Assembly (NCBI RefSeq): GCF_010183535.1
Contig: NC_071330.1
Location: forward strand, 6,429,717-6,493,716
Direction of reading: 5' to 3'
Source: Caenorhabditis remanei
Taxonomy: Eukaryota; Nematoda; Chromadorea; Rhabditida; Rhabditidae
Length of the DNA: 64,000 nt
Of the stretch, positions 1 through 11,879 are shown in pieces (positions within the stretch are counted from its first letter, which is position 1; every line of letters starts with the position of its first letter). The position numbers and the translations under genes are program-made. The notes beneath the pieces are model-generated. The model saw only the letters and a list, made by a program, of their open reading frames with translations. It had not been told where the DNA came from and did no database searches.

Positions 1-3000
1 GGCATGGCTGCTTCAGTCGATGCATCATCGATTCGTGGAGTATCAGATCTTATTTCTGCTCATATGACTCAGTCAACAACTATGGATGTGAATCTTGCCA
101 ACCACATTTCAAACGAAGGTTTGTGTTAAAAAAAATTAAAATAAACGAGCATGCTCGCGAGCATAAGGAAAAGTTATAAAAAAATTCAGATACCGTTTCA
201 TGTTTAAAAAAATGTTAAATTATGAAACTACATTTAAAAAATCTTCGTAAAAACCACGTAAACTTTTGTATCCCACTTATAAAAAATGAAACCCCCTCCC
301 CTTCAAAAACTTCATTTTGAACAACTAACATGTACTCGAAACCACTAACATTTATTGGTGATTCCTTCAGTGTTTCAGTGTGAATCATAAAATTATTTTT
401 CAGATTGGCAAGATGAATTCTCTTCGGACGTCGAACCTTCTCCCCGTGACCTTCCACCTCCAGCGTCTGAAACTCTTTCTTCTCCAGTTCTTGCCAAAGA
501 ACCGACTCCAAAACATGACGTCGCATCACCGAGACAATCAGAAGAGGAAGCGGATGAAACAGCTTCTGTGTGAGTTATATATTTTCTGGAAATTGTTCGA
601 ACTTTTATATTTTCAGCGAGCCGAAAGAAAACAGTGATCTACTTGGAGCCGATCTCACAGGTTGGTTCTATTTTTTATTTAAAAATCTGAATAAGCGAAA
701 ATACTATTGTCCCCTCCTCTTCTCCCACTAATCATTTTGTCGTTGTTTCCTTTTCACCCTAACTTCAATTCTTTCTTTCACTTTTCACTTTTTCACACTT
801 CGCGAACTTTGGGGAATTTTTTTGAGTATCATGATTATCTGAACCGTACCTATTTTGCAAATAAGAATTACCATCCCATTTTGACAGGAAACCTAGTGGA
901 TCCGGCGGAGTTCGCCTCAGCGGGTAAATTTTCAGTTTTTGATGTCGTCCGACTTTTTTCTTCTTTTTTTGTTCAATGGTGTTTCTCTGCTTGCTTTTTC
1001 CAGTTTCTGTCCGTCTATTACCCTATAGTGCACGTTTTGATTCAGTACATCATTTCATTCGTTGATTACTCTACCCCACACCTTTGTGCACTTTGCCTTT
1101 TTGTATAAAGTCGAATAGAGATCAAAAATTAGATGTTGTTTCGTACTATTTGATGTGCCTTTTGTGTTTTGCCAGATGACGAAGCGGATTGGAATGGCCT
1201 GGGATTGAAACCACGGAGACGTCGGCATGATGATATTCTTGACGATGATGATACTTCGGACGACGGAAGTCTGGGTAGGGTACACGAAATATGAATGGAG
1301 CATGTGCATGCGCGGCCAGTCAGTGTTTTGAGTTTTTCGGTTTGCAATTCTATCTGTATCTCTCCAATTTTTCAATTTAACATTTCATTTTTTACAGTTA
1401 ACGACACATTCATTGGTAAGTTTGAAAGTGTAGTGATTGTGAATTGACGTTGATTCATAAAAAAACAGAATTTTTGAGCAAAAACTTGTTCACAATCTTT
1501 CTACCGAAATTTCAAATCAGAAACATATGTTCGCATGCGATCAATCATTTCCGAGATGTAACGGTCTTCCAGTTAACTACACCTTTCGTTTCAAACACTA
1601 TCATACCACTTATTTTTAAGTAATCACTCACCTGGAAGATTGTTATGTCATTTCAGCGCTTCCCTTGTGTTTCATATGTAGCATCTCCCATTCAGAACTT
1701 GACATATGTATTTTAGGAATGGGTCGAGAAGTGGAAAACTTGATCAAGGAGAACTCCGAATTGCTCGACATGAAGAATGCGTTGAACATTGTTAAAAATG
1801 ATCTGATTAACCAAGTTGATGAGTTGAACAGTGAAAACATGATTCTGCGAGATGAGAACATGAGTAGGCAGATGGTCAGTGAGAAAATGCAAGAACAGAT
1901 TGCAAGACTGGAAGAAGAAGTAAAAACGATGAAACAAAAGCTCATGGAGAAAGAAAATGAACAGGAAGAGGTTTGTGAAATTAAAAATTGCATGAACAAA
2001 CCAACTTGTTTCAGGAAGATGTTCCGATGGCAATGCGTAAACGATTCACTCGTTCCGAAATGCAACGTGTGCTCATGGATCGTAATGCGTACAAAGAGAA
2101 GCTTATGGAACTCGAAGAGTCGATAAAGTGGACCGAAATGCAACGAGCCAAGAAAATGCAGCAACAACAACAAAACGTTAATCAAAAGAAATCCGGTGGA
2201 ATATGGGAATTGTTAGCTAACTTATCCCCTATTCGGTCTTCAACATATTCTTAACTTTTACAGTTTCTCAAGTCTTCTGGGTGAATCAGTGACTCCGCCC
2301 GCATCGGCTCGTGGTAACCGTACCACTTCTTCGCGTAGCAAGATGACGCGCTCAGTGGAGTATATCGATCCAGACATGTTAGTTGAAGAGTAGTAGATAT
2401 GAATATCCTTGTCACGTTGGCACGTAGTTTATGGAATGGTGTTCTTATTATTTTTGTAGGATACATCTGTCCCGATAACATGTTGTGACGCTTCCAAGGA
2501 ATCTCAACCTATTGAACTCTTTTTTCTTAGAACTCATTCTTGCACTCACTAACACATCTAAACACATAATAACCACAATGCAGACAGTTTTAAATGACTT
2601 TTCGGCATACTGATTCACCACATGATCTCTTGCACCGACGCACCTCCCCCAGAGACTTGGTTCAACCCCACTAACAAACGCCCGGTTTTATTTTAAAAAG
2701 TTTAGCTTTCAGTTTAGTAGTATTTTTCACATATTTTTATATATGATTTCTCCGGTTATTCTCTTGTAAAATAGTGTCTCATATGATCCACGGGTAGATG
2801 ATCCCACTGCATGCATTCTATTGACCGTCTGAATCCTTTCTTATTTTCCCCATCTATATTGTTTTGTGATGTGTTGCATCGATAGGGAAACGGTAATATT
2901 TTGATGATAAAGAATTATTTTTCGTTCATCGTTGTGCTTGATTTTATTTTACAATCGACACGACTTACAGGATCTCGGAAAGGCGTGCTGCCGAGAGGAG

Positions 3001-5677
3001 AGAGCAGTACAAACTGGTCAGAGAGCATGTTAAGAAAGAAGATGGACGTGTTGAAGCATATGGATGGTCATTTCCAAATGTGGATGCTGATGTATCATCA
3101 GTTCCAATCCCTGTATGCTGTCGACCACTTCTTGATAATGAGCCGTCTCTTAAAGTTTGGTGTGCTACTGGAGTGGTGTTAAGAGGAGGAAGAGATGAGA
3201 AAGGACAGTGGATTGTTGGAGATCCCATTTATTTTGCCCCAGCTTCTATGAAGAAGGCAAAAACAAATGCGAGATCAGAACTGGAAGATGAGATACAGGT
3301 AAGGAATTTTAGATAAGATCAGACATGATCATCTTTTTTTTAATAAATTATCTGGAAAGTAGTTGCAGAGAGCACGAAATCTCGATGCCCGCGAGAGTGA
3401 ACTCGACGAGTGGCAATCGTCTTCTCTCGTCTGGGTGGCCAGTTCAAATCAAGGAAAGAGTTTGATCGCAGTGCTTGATGCCAACAATCCGAACAATATC
3501 ATCGAAACTTTCCCTGCATGTGACAGCCATCTTCTTTGTATTCAAGCAGTATCTGGAGTGATGGAAGGAGAACCAGAAATGAATGAAGAACATTCAAAGA
3601 AGTACTTGTCAGGAGGAGGAAAAGTGAAAGAGTTGCCAGAAGGATTAGATGGAACTGATCTCGGAGCATGTGAGTGGGTTGAGCTCCGTAAGATGGAAGA
3701 TTCGGAAGACGGAGTTCCGACGTATTGCTCAAATGATATGAAGCCAAGTCCTAAGAGAACAAGAGATTGTAAGAGTTCCAGTTATTCTTCTAAATCAAGT
3801 GATTTTAATTTTCAGTCAGCATCAGTGAAGTGGCACCTATTGATCCATCAGTTGCGCCAGTCAAAGGTAATTTTTGATATAAACTAGAAAACTTAATACA
3901 CATAATAATTTTAATCAAAAATTAAAAGAAAAAGTAAAAGTACGTGATATTTTAGCCAAAACTAAACTGTCAAGGGTATCGGAAAGTGTTGTGCCAGATG
4001 AGACGCCGAAAGTGATTCCACTGGAAAAACTGAAGAAAGGTGACAATGGGGATTCGATATTGTGTCGTTCCTATCACTGTTTGGTTTCAGTGTATCGTTT
4101 TTCTTTCATTTAGTTTCTTTCTTTTTTACACATACTAAAATTTCAACAAAAACTGACCTAGAAAAAAACACTCAAAATATTTTATTTCCGCTTTTGCACA
4201 TCTCTATGCACCTGATTCTTATTTATCTTCTAACTCTCTCCATATATTATAGAACCAGCACCTCCAGCAAATCGACCAGCTGGCCGGGCAGCTCTTCCAC
4301 CTCATATTCGAGATGCAATGAGCAAGTATGACGGAGTGTCCGGACAAATGAGTGGAGCACTTCCGACTGTATGGATGGGAGGACAGAACCAATAGTACGA
4401 CTATTTCCTTGAAAGACCTCATATAATGACGATTTTCAGCATTTACATTCACTCTGCTGTAACCGCTTGGAAGCAATGTCTTCGTCGCATCAAAATGCCA
4501 GATGCAGTTCTCAGCATTGTGTAAGTTCAGATCAATACAAAAGCTCTAATTAGTAAATTCTAATTTTCAGCCACTACAAAGGGCGGATTTTCGCTGCTCT
4601 TGCCAACGGAACGATTGCCATTTTCCATAGAAATAAGCGTGAGTTTAATTGTTTTCGTAACTTTTCACATTTTTTCTTTTTCAGATGGAGAATGGTCGGA
4701 TGAAGGATATCATTCACTACGAGTTGGAAGTGCCACATCTTCAGTTCGTTCTCTCTGTCTCGTTTCAACCAATATTTGGGCAACTTACAAGAACTGCGTG
4801 GTGGTTATCGATGCAGAGAGTCTTCAGATTGTGGTGAGTTTCAGACGTTTTCAGTTAGAGTATCTCCCATTTCAACTAATTTGCCTCAGAAAGTATTCGC
4901 TGCTCATCCACGGAAAGACAGTCAAGTTCGTAATATGCAATGGATCGGAGCTGGAGTTTGGCTCTCCATTCGCCTCGATTCCACTCTTCGGCTGTACCAT
5001 GCTCATACATATGAACACTTGCAAGATGTTGATATTGAGCCATATGTGACTAAGATGCTCGGAACTTCTAAGCTAGATTTCTCTTATATGAGAACAACGG
5101 CTCTTCTGGTTTCAAATCGACGACTTTGGATTGGAACTGGAACTGGAGTCATCATTTCTGTACCATTCTCAGGACGTATGGTTTCGCAGTTTAGACCATC
5201 TGATCACACGCATACTTTTTCAGAACTAGAGAAGAAGGTTGAAATAAAAGACTCGAAGAGGCCTGCTGGACCAGGAGGACTCGTCAGAGTTTACGGAACA
5301 TCTTCTGAAAATGTCACTGATGAAAAGTCAAATGATGACTTCATACCGTACTGTAATTTATCACACGCACAATTATCTTTCCATGGACATAAAGATAGTG
5401 TGAAGTTCTTCCTTGGAGTACCAGGAGCATCGAAGAACGGGGAGGATGAGTCAGTTGAAGTGACTCTCCGAAGAATGTTGATTATGTCTGGAGGAGATGG
5501 GTATATTGATTTTAGGATAGGTAATTAACTATTATTGATAAATGCTTGTATCGTATCACTTTGATTCCAGGCGAAGAAAACGAACCAGAGCTGACAGGTC
5601 AATCGATCCGACCTCGTGATATGTCACATTTAATAATCTGGGAAATCGACGCCGAACTTCCGATTCTCTCGAAATAG
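1..5677 (+). CDS. unc-16: UNC-16, JIP3-type JNK/kinesin scaffold (5' end outside window)
   Basis: Adaptor that links kinesin-1 and JNK-pathway kinases and controls axonal vesicle transport. I model 19 exons: 1-118, 404-569, 617-660, 888-923, 1176-1274, 1398-1415 (18-nt microexon), 1717-1970, 2015-2211, 2264-2377, 2971-3298, 3369-3768, 3816-3866, 3956-4039, 4253-4394, 4440-4520, 4571-4638, 4685-4833, 4890-5520, 5571-5677. The frame stays open throughout and gives about 1,027 residues. Exon 1717-1970 encodes a long coiled coil (second leucine-zipper region). Exon 2015-2211 encodes the RH2 segment (RFTRSEMQRVLMDRNAYKEK). The exons from 2971 onward encode the conserved JIP3/JIP4 C-terminal half, probably a beta-propeller, including REQYKLVREHVKKEDGRVEA. 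The N-terminal RH1 domain lies upstream of the window. The gene family is certain; minor exon boundaries are predictions. Confidence 0.93.
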
Positions 5678-5986
5678 TATATTTCATTGATCTCTCAATA
5701 CTTTCTTATTTTTTTTAAAGCTTTGCATAACTACTATCTTTCCTCTTTCTCTTGCATTTTGATTCGATTTCCCCAATGCTTTTTTCCTTTTTTACTCTTC
5801 ACTTTCCCTACCTAGAATCCAATTCAAGTTTTAAAAGCATCCCCCATCCCGTTTGTAAATACCATCTTCCCTTTTCAGTCGGTTGCTCCGTAACTCTTGT
5901 CGCCTCATCTTCTCTTCTAACGCATTCTAGTCTATTTTCCAATCCCTTTCTGTGAATATTCGTGCTTCTGTCTTGTCAAATGAAAA

Positions 5987-5992
5987 AATAAA
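5987..5992 (+). terminator. AATAAA poly(A) signal of unc-16
   Basis: Canonical AATAAA about 310 bp after the unc-16 stop codon at 5675-5677. The next gene begins about 118 bp further on, a distance typical of C. elegans operons. Confidence 0.7.
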
Positions 5993-6109
5993 ACCTCTAA
6001 AATTTCAATGAAAATGTAAACATGGAATCCTCGAATTCCGTCAGTTTCCATCCTAAATATTACTTCTATGAACCATTCGAATTCATATTCTGAATTAGCG
6101 TCTTACAGA

Positions 6110-6530
6110 ATGGCCTTTCGTGTCGAACACTGCAAAAAAGCTACCGAATTTTTCATCAAATTCAGTGAGTGCATATTATAATATATAATATATTTCATTA
6201 TTTCCTGAAGGAATTAGACTTTGAGCTGAGGAAAAACAAAAAAGACTATAAAAACAGTTCATTTTACTTTTATCTTTTCCAGGCACCGGCTCCAAAGCCT
6301 CTCTTCAATATGCAGAACTTCCAAATCGTGTGCTTGATTTCCAACATACCATCACTCCAGAAGACCAACAAGGCAAAGGAGTCGCTCGTCTTCTTGTTAA
6401 AGAAGGACTCAAGTATGCTGCTGATAATAGGTTTCTCGTCCAGCCAACCTGTTGGTACGTTGCCAAATATCTCGATGGAAGCAGTGCCACTGAAGAGGAG
6501 AAACAACTCGATATTCGTCACAAATTGTAA
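6110..6530 (+). CDS. Small GNAT-like N-acetyltransferase (NATD1-type), 100 aa
   Basis: Two exons, 6110-6164 and 6283-6530, encode 100 residues. The acetyl-CoA-binding motif A of GNAT proteins is seen as QQGKGVA (residues ~46-52), preceded by HTITPEDQ and followed by a helix (LLVKEGLKYAADN) and a CWYVAKYL strand. This fits the short single-domain family of human NATD1 and bacterial YjdJ-like proteins, which lack the usual N-terminal strands. The substrate is unknown. A TCTTACAG acceptor lies one base before the ATG and no upstream exon is visible, so the gene is probably trans-spliced. It sits ~118 bp downstream of the unc-16 poly(A) signal on the same strand and is likely an operon partner. 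I believe this is locus ZK1098.11, from memory. Confidence 0.85.
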
Positions 6531-6851
6531 ATTATAATTAATTGCATCAGCACATTCCGATTGTATTTGGAGACTGAATTGCGAAAATAACGCATTTTGA
6601 TAGTAAATCATGTATATTCTAGATGAGTATTTAAAGCACACCGGAAATATTTAAACTGTTGTACAGAAAATGAGAAAATGAACACAAAAACTGTTGTTTA
6701 AACACAAACTGAGTTACATGAAGTAGAAGCAATAACGTTTGAAATTCAAGCAAACTGTATTCAATTTTTTTTCACTGCATATTCAATTTTCTATCAATTT
6801 CCTCTTCATTTTTTTGCATGTTCGAGAACAGTTTTCTGGTGAATCTGATTC

Positions 6852-6857
6852 TTTATT
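6852..6857 (-). terminator. AATAAA poly(A) signal for the 4-TM gene at 7003-7690
   Basis: TTTATT on the + strand reads AATAAA on the - strand, about 150 bp past the stop codon at 7003-7005. It is the only canonical signal close to that stop. Confidence 0.5.
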
Positions 6858-7002
6858 AAAACAAGTTTTATGATCATGCATCAGATTGTTCAAAAAATGA
6901 ATGAACTAGTAGAATTCAGAAATTGGTAGGAAAGAGAACAAAGAATAACAACAAAATTGAACAGCCTTGAAATGAATTTAACAGTTATTGGTATTTGAAA
7001 GT

Positions 7003-7690
7003 TTAGAGCTGTGGATAAATTGGGTAAATCAGCTTTGTGTGTTCGGATGTATCAACTGGGCAACTTGGTTGCTGCATAGCAGTGTTATAATCAGGGAGAA
7101 CTGGTTCACGGCCAAGAGAGCGGACGAGAGCACTGCACATGATGATGTAGAAGAGAGCAACTGAATGAAACATTTAATTATATAATCTACGTAGCTTTAC
7201 CAAAACTCTCACCGAACAAAAGGATTCCAGTACCGACCAGTAAGATGGAATTAGAGAAGAATTGCCCATTGAAAATGGGTTTGTCCGAAAACACTGAAAT
7301 ACGATTACTTGAAGGATATAAATCGTACAATCAAACCTCTGATTTTGAAGTATTCCAAACCGATCACGACACATGCTCCGAGCCAGCAAGCGATTCCGAA
7401 GAAACAATGAAGGACCATTAATCCTTTATGTTCAACGAGAAAAGCAACGAAGGAGAGTCCAAAGTATATAGCCTAAAGCACATTATGAAAATGTTACATT
7501 TTGGTTAAAGGATTCTTACCCAGAGAACTTGGCCGAAGAGCAAGTGACTTTCTTGGTTTCGTGCAAAACAAATCGATGCAATTGGAAGAATCAATGCAGC
7601 AATCTGCATGACAAGAACAACGAGTTTGACCGGAATGCAGCATACCTTCGGTGGCTCCGAGTAGGAAGAGGCATCGTAAAAGCGTGGCAT
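7003..7690 (-). CDS. Tandem four-TM family member 1 (181 aa)
   Basis: Exons 7690-7520, 7472-7337, 7293-7213, 7160-7003. The start follows a probable trans-splice acceptor (GTTCAG then AAGCG). The N-terminus MPRFYD matches MPKFYD of the gene at 13179-13866. Four hydrophobic helices are visible, the first being IPVKLVVLVMQIAALILPIA; helix three is preceded by the family hallmark LMVLH. The cytosolic-looking tail carries VLPDYNTAM and ends in YPQL. YPQL fits a YXXphi sorting signal, and VLPDY recalls the tail of LAPTM4 lysosomal proteins. I infer an endosomal or lysosomal membrane protein. I cannot name its function. Confidence 0.85.
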
Positions 7691-7917
7691 CGCTTCTGAA
7701 CTATGAGTACGCAAAAAATTAGAAATGAAACGAGAAACGAGATATTTCATAGGAAACATTGATCCGTAAGGAACTTAAAATAAACGAATGTTGGGTATGC
7801 TGTATGCCTTAGTTTATTTTTCAAAATGTAGAAGGTTCAAAAGATTTCAGATGTTTAGGTTAGACCAGGTAAAAAGTTATTACATGCGAAGTATCAAGAT
7901 TTTAATGTGGGCATTGA

Positions 7918-8516
7918 CTAACAATTGAATATTGGGAGAAAGTATTTGCGTCCAAGGCTCTTGATGAGTCGGCGGCACATCGATATGTAGAAAACGTAGG
8001 CTGAAATTAAAATTTATCCAAAGCACAAACATTTTTCTTACCCAAAAGGATGAGAGTGCGGCGAATGATGCTATAGATAGCGGCTTCAGTGGAGATGTCG
8101 GTACGATCTAAAAGAAAAATCTACATACCTCTACTGTTAATAAAAATGTCTCACAAAATAAGTCTTTCACTGCCAGTCCCCAGAAGATGAGTGGGATGAT
8201 GGTCCCGACACACACGGCCCAGTAATGAATGTGCATGAGAAGTTCGTAGTCAGCGAGGAAAGCGACGATGGAAGCGACAAGGAATAAGTTCTGAATTGAA
8301 ACAATAAGCACATAAGAGAAATGGAGATTCAAAGCTTACTATGCACATTTCGAAAATAAAAACTCCTCTTTCCAATGACGGCTGAGACATATAACCTATG
8401 TTAAGTAGAAGAGTGACGACTTGAACTACGATAACCAAGAGCTTGATTGGGAATCGATCGAAGAACATCGGCGACTCCACCGAGTGAATCACACGCGTTT
8501 GATAGAAATTTGACAT
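7918..8516 (-). CDS. Tandem four-TM family member 2 (153 aa)
   Basis: Exons 8516-8340, 8290-8155, 8107-8042, 8000-7918. The start is the ATG just after an ATTTAG acceptor; a GTG six bases upstream is not used. The protein begins MSNFYQTRVIHSVES. Helix one contains FPIKLLVIVVQVVTLLL, the hallmark before helix three is LLMHIHYW, and the last helix reads AYVFYISMCRRLIKSL. Exon 2 is 136 nt, the same length and phase as in four other family members. The tail is only about 15 residues and has no clear sorting motif. The stop lies 228 bp upstream of the start of member 1, so the two may share a transcript. Function unknown. Confidence 0.85.
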
Positions 8517-8777
8517 CTTCACCGCCTAAATTTTTGAAGGAATTGTTAGAACAAACAGGTAAGATTGGAAAAATGTTCCAAAAAATTGTCTGGCAATGAG
8601 GCTTTCACAAAAAATAAACTTAAAATATGTTTCGTCTAAACACAGCCTGAGATGGTAGAAAACCCGGCGAATAAGTAGGCATTTCTGATGAATAAACAAG
8701 CGATAAACCAAGTATCAGTTTTCGTTTCGAAACCGATAGGCGGCGTGTGCCCCTGCTCCTTGAACTACGGTATCATG

Positions 8778-8980
8778 TATGGTGTGTCCAAAGTTGCTAC
8801 AACGACAAATCTGCGGCGTCCAAAGTTGATTTGTAGGTTTGTAGGTTTTGCAGGTTTTGCAGTTAAAAAATTAAGGATGAGCAATAACACATAACTGCAA
8901 ACCTGCAAATCTACAAATCAACTTTGGACGCCGCAGATTTGTCGTTTTTGCTGTTTTGTAGCAACTTTGGACGCACCATA
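8778..8980. mobile_element. TA-flanked palindromic foldback element (MITE-like)
   Basis: The left arm (from 8780) and right arm (to 8978) are near-perfect reverse complements, sharing TGGTG(T/C)GTCCAAAGTTGC and the block around CAAATCTGCGGCG. They flank a loop near 8870-8890. TA dinucleotides at 8778-8779 and 8979-8980 fit a TA target-site duplication, as left by Tc1/mariner-related elements. There is no coding capacity. It lies between members 2 and 3 of the tandem family. Confidence 0.75.
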
Positions 8981-9372
8981 ATGAAAACTTTTACCATTTA
9001 ATACACTTGTTTTCTATTCACCAATGCAATTTAATGCATTTTTATGCCATAAAAATTCATACAATCGCGTTCGTTATTAGACAAATTTTCTAAGTACGTG
9101 GTAGGTCCATAAACGATATTTAAAAGTCACAAGATATCCTGCAAGATGAACTTCTGAGGAAAATCCTCACATGAAAATGTCATTTGTTGCAAACTATACC
9201 ATGAATAAACAGTTTTAAGAAAAAAAAATTTGTATGCATTTATTAAAACAAGCATTACATCGTGGGTGACCGGTGAAAACAGGATCAGCTTTCAGTTATA
9301 ATAAAAATATTCTAGAAACTGTGAGATACACGTAGCTTTAACATTTGAAATGAAGTGCGAACAACGGTTCGA

Positions 9373-10298
9373 CTACACAAGAATTGGTATTTCTGGTCTA
9401 GCTTGGCATGGTTTTCGTAGACGCTTTTTGAATTCCTCGTCTTCCATCATTTTCTTCAGAGCATCATCAATTGCTGCATACTTGATCACTTTTACCGAGG
9501 GTGGAATCATGAGTGCGTGAGCTGTACTGTGAAAAAAATAAAGTTTGGCCAAGGATTTTCAAAAAAAATTTTCGCGCCCAAAACGCTTTAGTGCATTTGT
9601 GAACTAAAGCGTTTTGGGCGCGAAATTTTTTTTTGAAAATTCTTGGCCAAACTTTATTTTTTTCACAGTAAAAGATAATTTATTCAAAATCAAAAAACGA
9701 TTAAAAAAACTAACAGATAATGGTTACTCCGGCGAAACAGTAAACCCAAATAGGATCAATAGGATAACCTATTCTTTTCATTTCCTTATGAACTGGTCCC
9801 GAATTGTCAAAAATGATTAGAACGACGACTCCAACGCATGAAATTATGTAAACAATACAGTAAACGAGGTGAATGTACATGATTGAGAACGACTCGCGAC
9901 TATACCCCAAGGCGAAGAACGCGGACAGAAGAATCTGGAAATTGTTAAGATGACTCGTTCTCTTTTTGAAAAATGATGGCCATGACTCACCACGCCGAAA
10001 AGCATCAATGCGGAGAGATTGTTCGACACCAAAATAAAGAGTATAGAGATGACGATGTCGATTAGAATCGTGTAGAGACTAATGTGCTGAAATTTTGAGA
10101 TTCGAAAGAATAAAGCGTTCCCATTGTTTGGATCGAGTACTCACTTTTGCTGGCCACTTGAGAAACAATGGAGGTACCTGAAAATTACATGAAGAGAGAA
10201 TTCCAAAAGACTAGAAAAAGATGTATGAAACTCACTGCTTCGAATCGTCCGTCGTCGAGATGTCGAACGACCATTCCTTTGAAATTGACGGTTTTCAT
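9373..10298 (-). CDS. Tandem four-TM family member 3 (186 aa, divergent)
   Basis: Exons 10298-10236, 10177-10145, 10086-9991, 9934-9715, 9521-9373. The start follows a TTTTACAG acceptor four bases upstream. The N-terminus (MKTVNFKGMVVRHLDDG) is soluble. PPLFLKWPAK then leads into helix one, corresponding to the FPIK step of the paralogs, and SIMYIH is the family hallmark before helix three. The tail is lysine-rich (DALKKMMEDEEFKKRLRK) and quite different from the others. Intron structure is divergent, with two small 5' exons and a fused 220-nt exon. The last intron contains a TA-flanked palindrome whose edge is five bases from the 3' splice site I used; the palindrome's own CACAG gives a stop codon, so the downstream TACAG is preferred. 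Confidence 0.75.
9527..9668. mobile_element. TA-flanked palindrome inside the last intron of four-TM member 3
   Basis: A 142-bp, nearly perfect palindrome. Both arms carry CGCGCCCAAAACGCTTTAGT or its complement and the outer ends read CTGTGAAAAAAATAAAG / CTTTATTTTTTTCACAG. A TA lies on each side (9525-9526, 9669-9670), consistent with a TA target-site duplication. The centre is a short unpaired spacer (about GCATTTGTGA). No ORF. This is a likely non-autonomous DNA transposon. Confidence 0.8.
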
Positions 10299-11165
10299 CT
10301 AACTGTAAAAATATTTCGATAAAAGTGGAAAGCGCCAATAAAAAAGACAGACGAGAAGGGGAGAAAAATAAAGAAACTGTTTGATTCAAGACAAGTTTTT
10401 TTTCGGAAAGCAAGCTAAAAGGATTTATTGTTAGAGAGATAAAATTTAGAAATGTTAGAGGAAGGTGCATCTGGCGAAGAGAGAAACAAGAAGCTTCTCT
10501 TAAGAAGCGAAAGAGAAGAGGAATGATAACACAAATATTATAAAATGGAAGCTTACTTTCTCAGCTCTTTTCTTATTCAAACTAAAATAAACGTATTCTT
10601 GCACTGTTGTCATCTTCTACAAAGACAATATGTAGAAACGGACACCGTTCTTTATGTGAGAAAAAAAAGAAAAGGGGCGCGTTTGAGGAGAGAGAGGACT
10701 GGAAAGTGCAAAGCGCAAAGAGAGTTATGATGATAGAAAAGAAAAGAGAAGGACGAGTGCTTTGAAGAAGAAGACTGCAACGAAACGAATGCAACAGCAA
10801 TAATTATGAGATGGTGTTTCATGGAAATGCATTCTTGAAAATTTTGAAAGTCCGAATCGAAAAAAGCGCATGATTCAACTTGTGACCTCTAACAACTTAA
10901 TAAAAATTTGCATTTTTTATTTAAGAATATGAGAAATCAAAGTCGGCACGTAATCGCCAGGTATAGTGGAAGAGAAAACTTTTGAAAAAAACACTGATTT
11001 ACTCGGTTGTGGGTTAAGCGTTGATTATTTCGTTTTTAAACCAGAGGATGATCAATTTTAGAACATTGTAAATCATCGATGTGAAAGATTATTTATAAAA
11101 ATTAGAAAGTAGCAAAGTGACAAAAGAAGAACATGATGCTTTTAGCGATAATGTTGTATGCGAGA
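10299..11165. other. Intergenic stretch between four-TM members 3 and 4
   Basis: 867 bp with no supported gene. It contains purine-rich runs (10330-10530 and 10640-10760) and short chance ORFs with no splice support. It probably holds the promoter of member 3 and the 3' end of member 4. Confidence 0.5.
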
Positions 11166-11879
11166 TCAAATAGTTGCAGAATTGATAGAGTGATGGTTTG
11201 CGTCGTAGTTCGGATTGTAGATGACATGCACGTCTTTAGCACTGTACGGGAGAACCATCGAGTGATTTGCAAGATGTTTGTGAAGCTTGTAACACATCCA
11301 AATGTACAGAAAGAAGACTGAGAAAATGAAAGGCATTAGTAGTCTAGAAAAGTTTGGAACTCACTCATCACAAAGCCGAGAACATATCCGAATGCTTTTA
11401 GAGCACACATTATTTCGCCAGAAAGAAATCCCTCCTCGCCGGTGACCAATCTATCTGAAAACAGCAGTATCATAAGTATGTAAGAATGGAATCTTACGGA
11501 TGATGCCGACCGAGAGCAGTTGGAGGAAAGCGACAGGAATAGCACTAACAAAGATGCAGTACCAGTAGTGAAATTTGATGTACTTCTTATTTTCAGTCAG
11601 AATTCCATAGAAACTGCCCGAGTTGCAGATAACCTAAAAAAAAAAACCGAGTTGGTAGATTTTCTCTATAGTAGTCTTCACCGTGATGATCCCCCAAACA
11701 ATGTCATTGAATTTCTTATCCTTGATGTGAATGAATGAGTCGATTTGCACCAGGAAGAAAACTACATGGTACAGAAGAATGAGATGTTTCACCGATAAGC
11801 CAAGCAGCATTGGTTCTTTTTTCTTTTGGACAACATTTGGTGCTGACTTCGAATCGTTAAACTTCGTCTTAATGGTCAT
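11166..11879 (-). CDS. Tandem four-TM family member 4 (191 aa)
   Basis: Exons 11879-11682, 11633-11498, 11454-11365, 11317-11166. The start lies 7 bases after a TTTTCAG acceptor. The N-terminal 20 residues are basic (MTIKTKFNDSKSAPNVVQKK). Helix one contains LSVKHLILLYHVVFFLVQ, the hallmark is KYIKFHYWY, and the last helix is IFFLYIWMCYKLHKHL. Exon 2 is 136 nt, as in members 1, 2 and 6. The tail contains MVLPYS and IYNPNYD, tyrosine-bearing segments that could serve in sorting. Its ATG is 253 bp downstream of the stop of member 5. Function unknown. Confidence 0.85.

Noticed and set aside
215..529. 104-aa ORF on the - strand overlapping unc-16
   Set aside because: It covers the intron and antisense of an exon whose + strand frame splices correctly and matches UNC-16.
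9614..9820. 68-aa + strand ORF over the palindrome near 9600
   Set aside because: It runs from the palindrome arm into antisense of an exon of four-TM member 3; there are no splice sites or family features.
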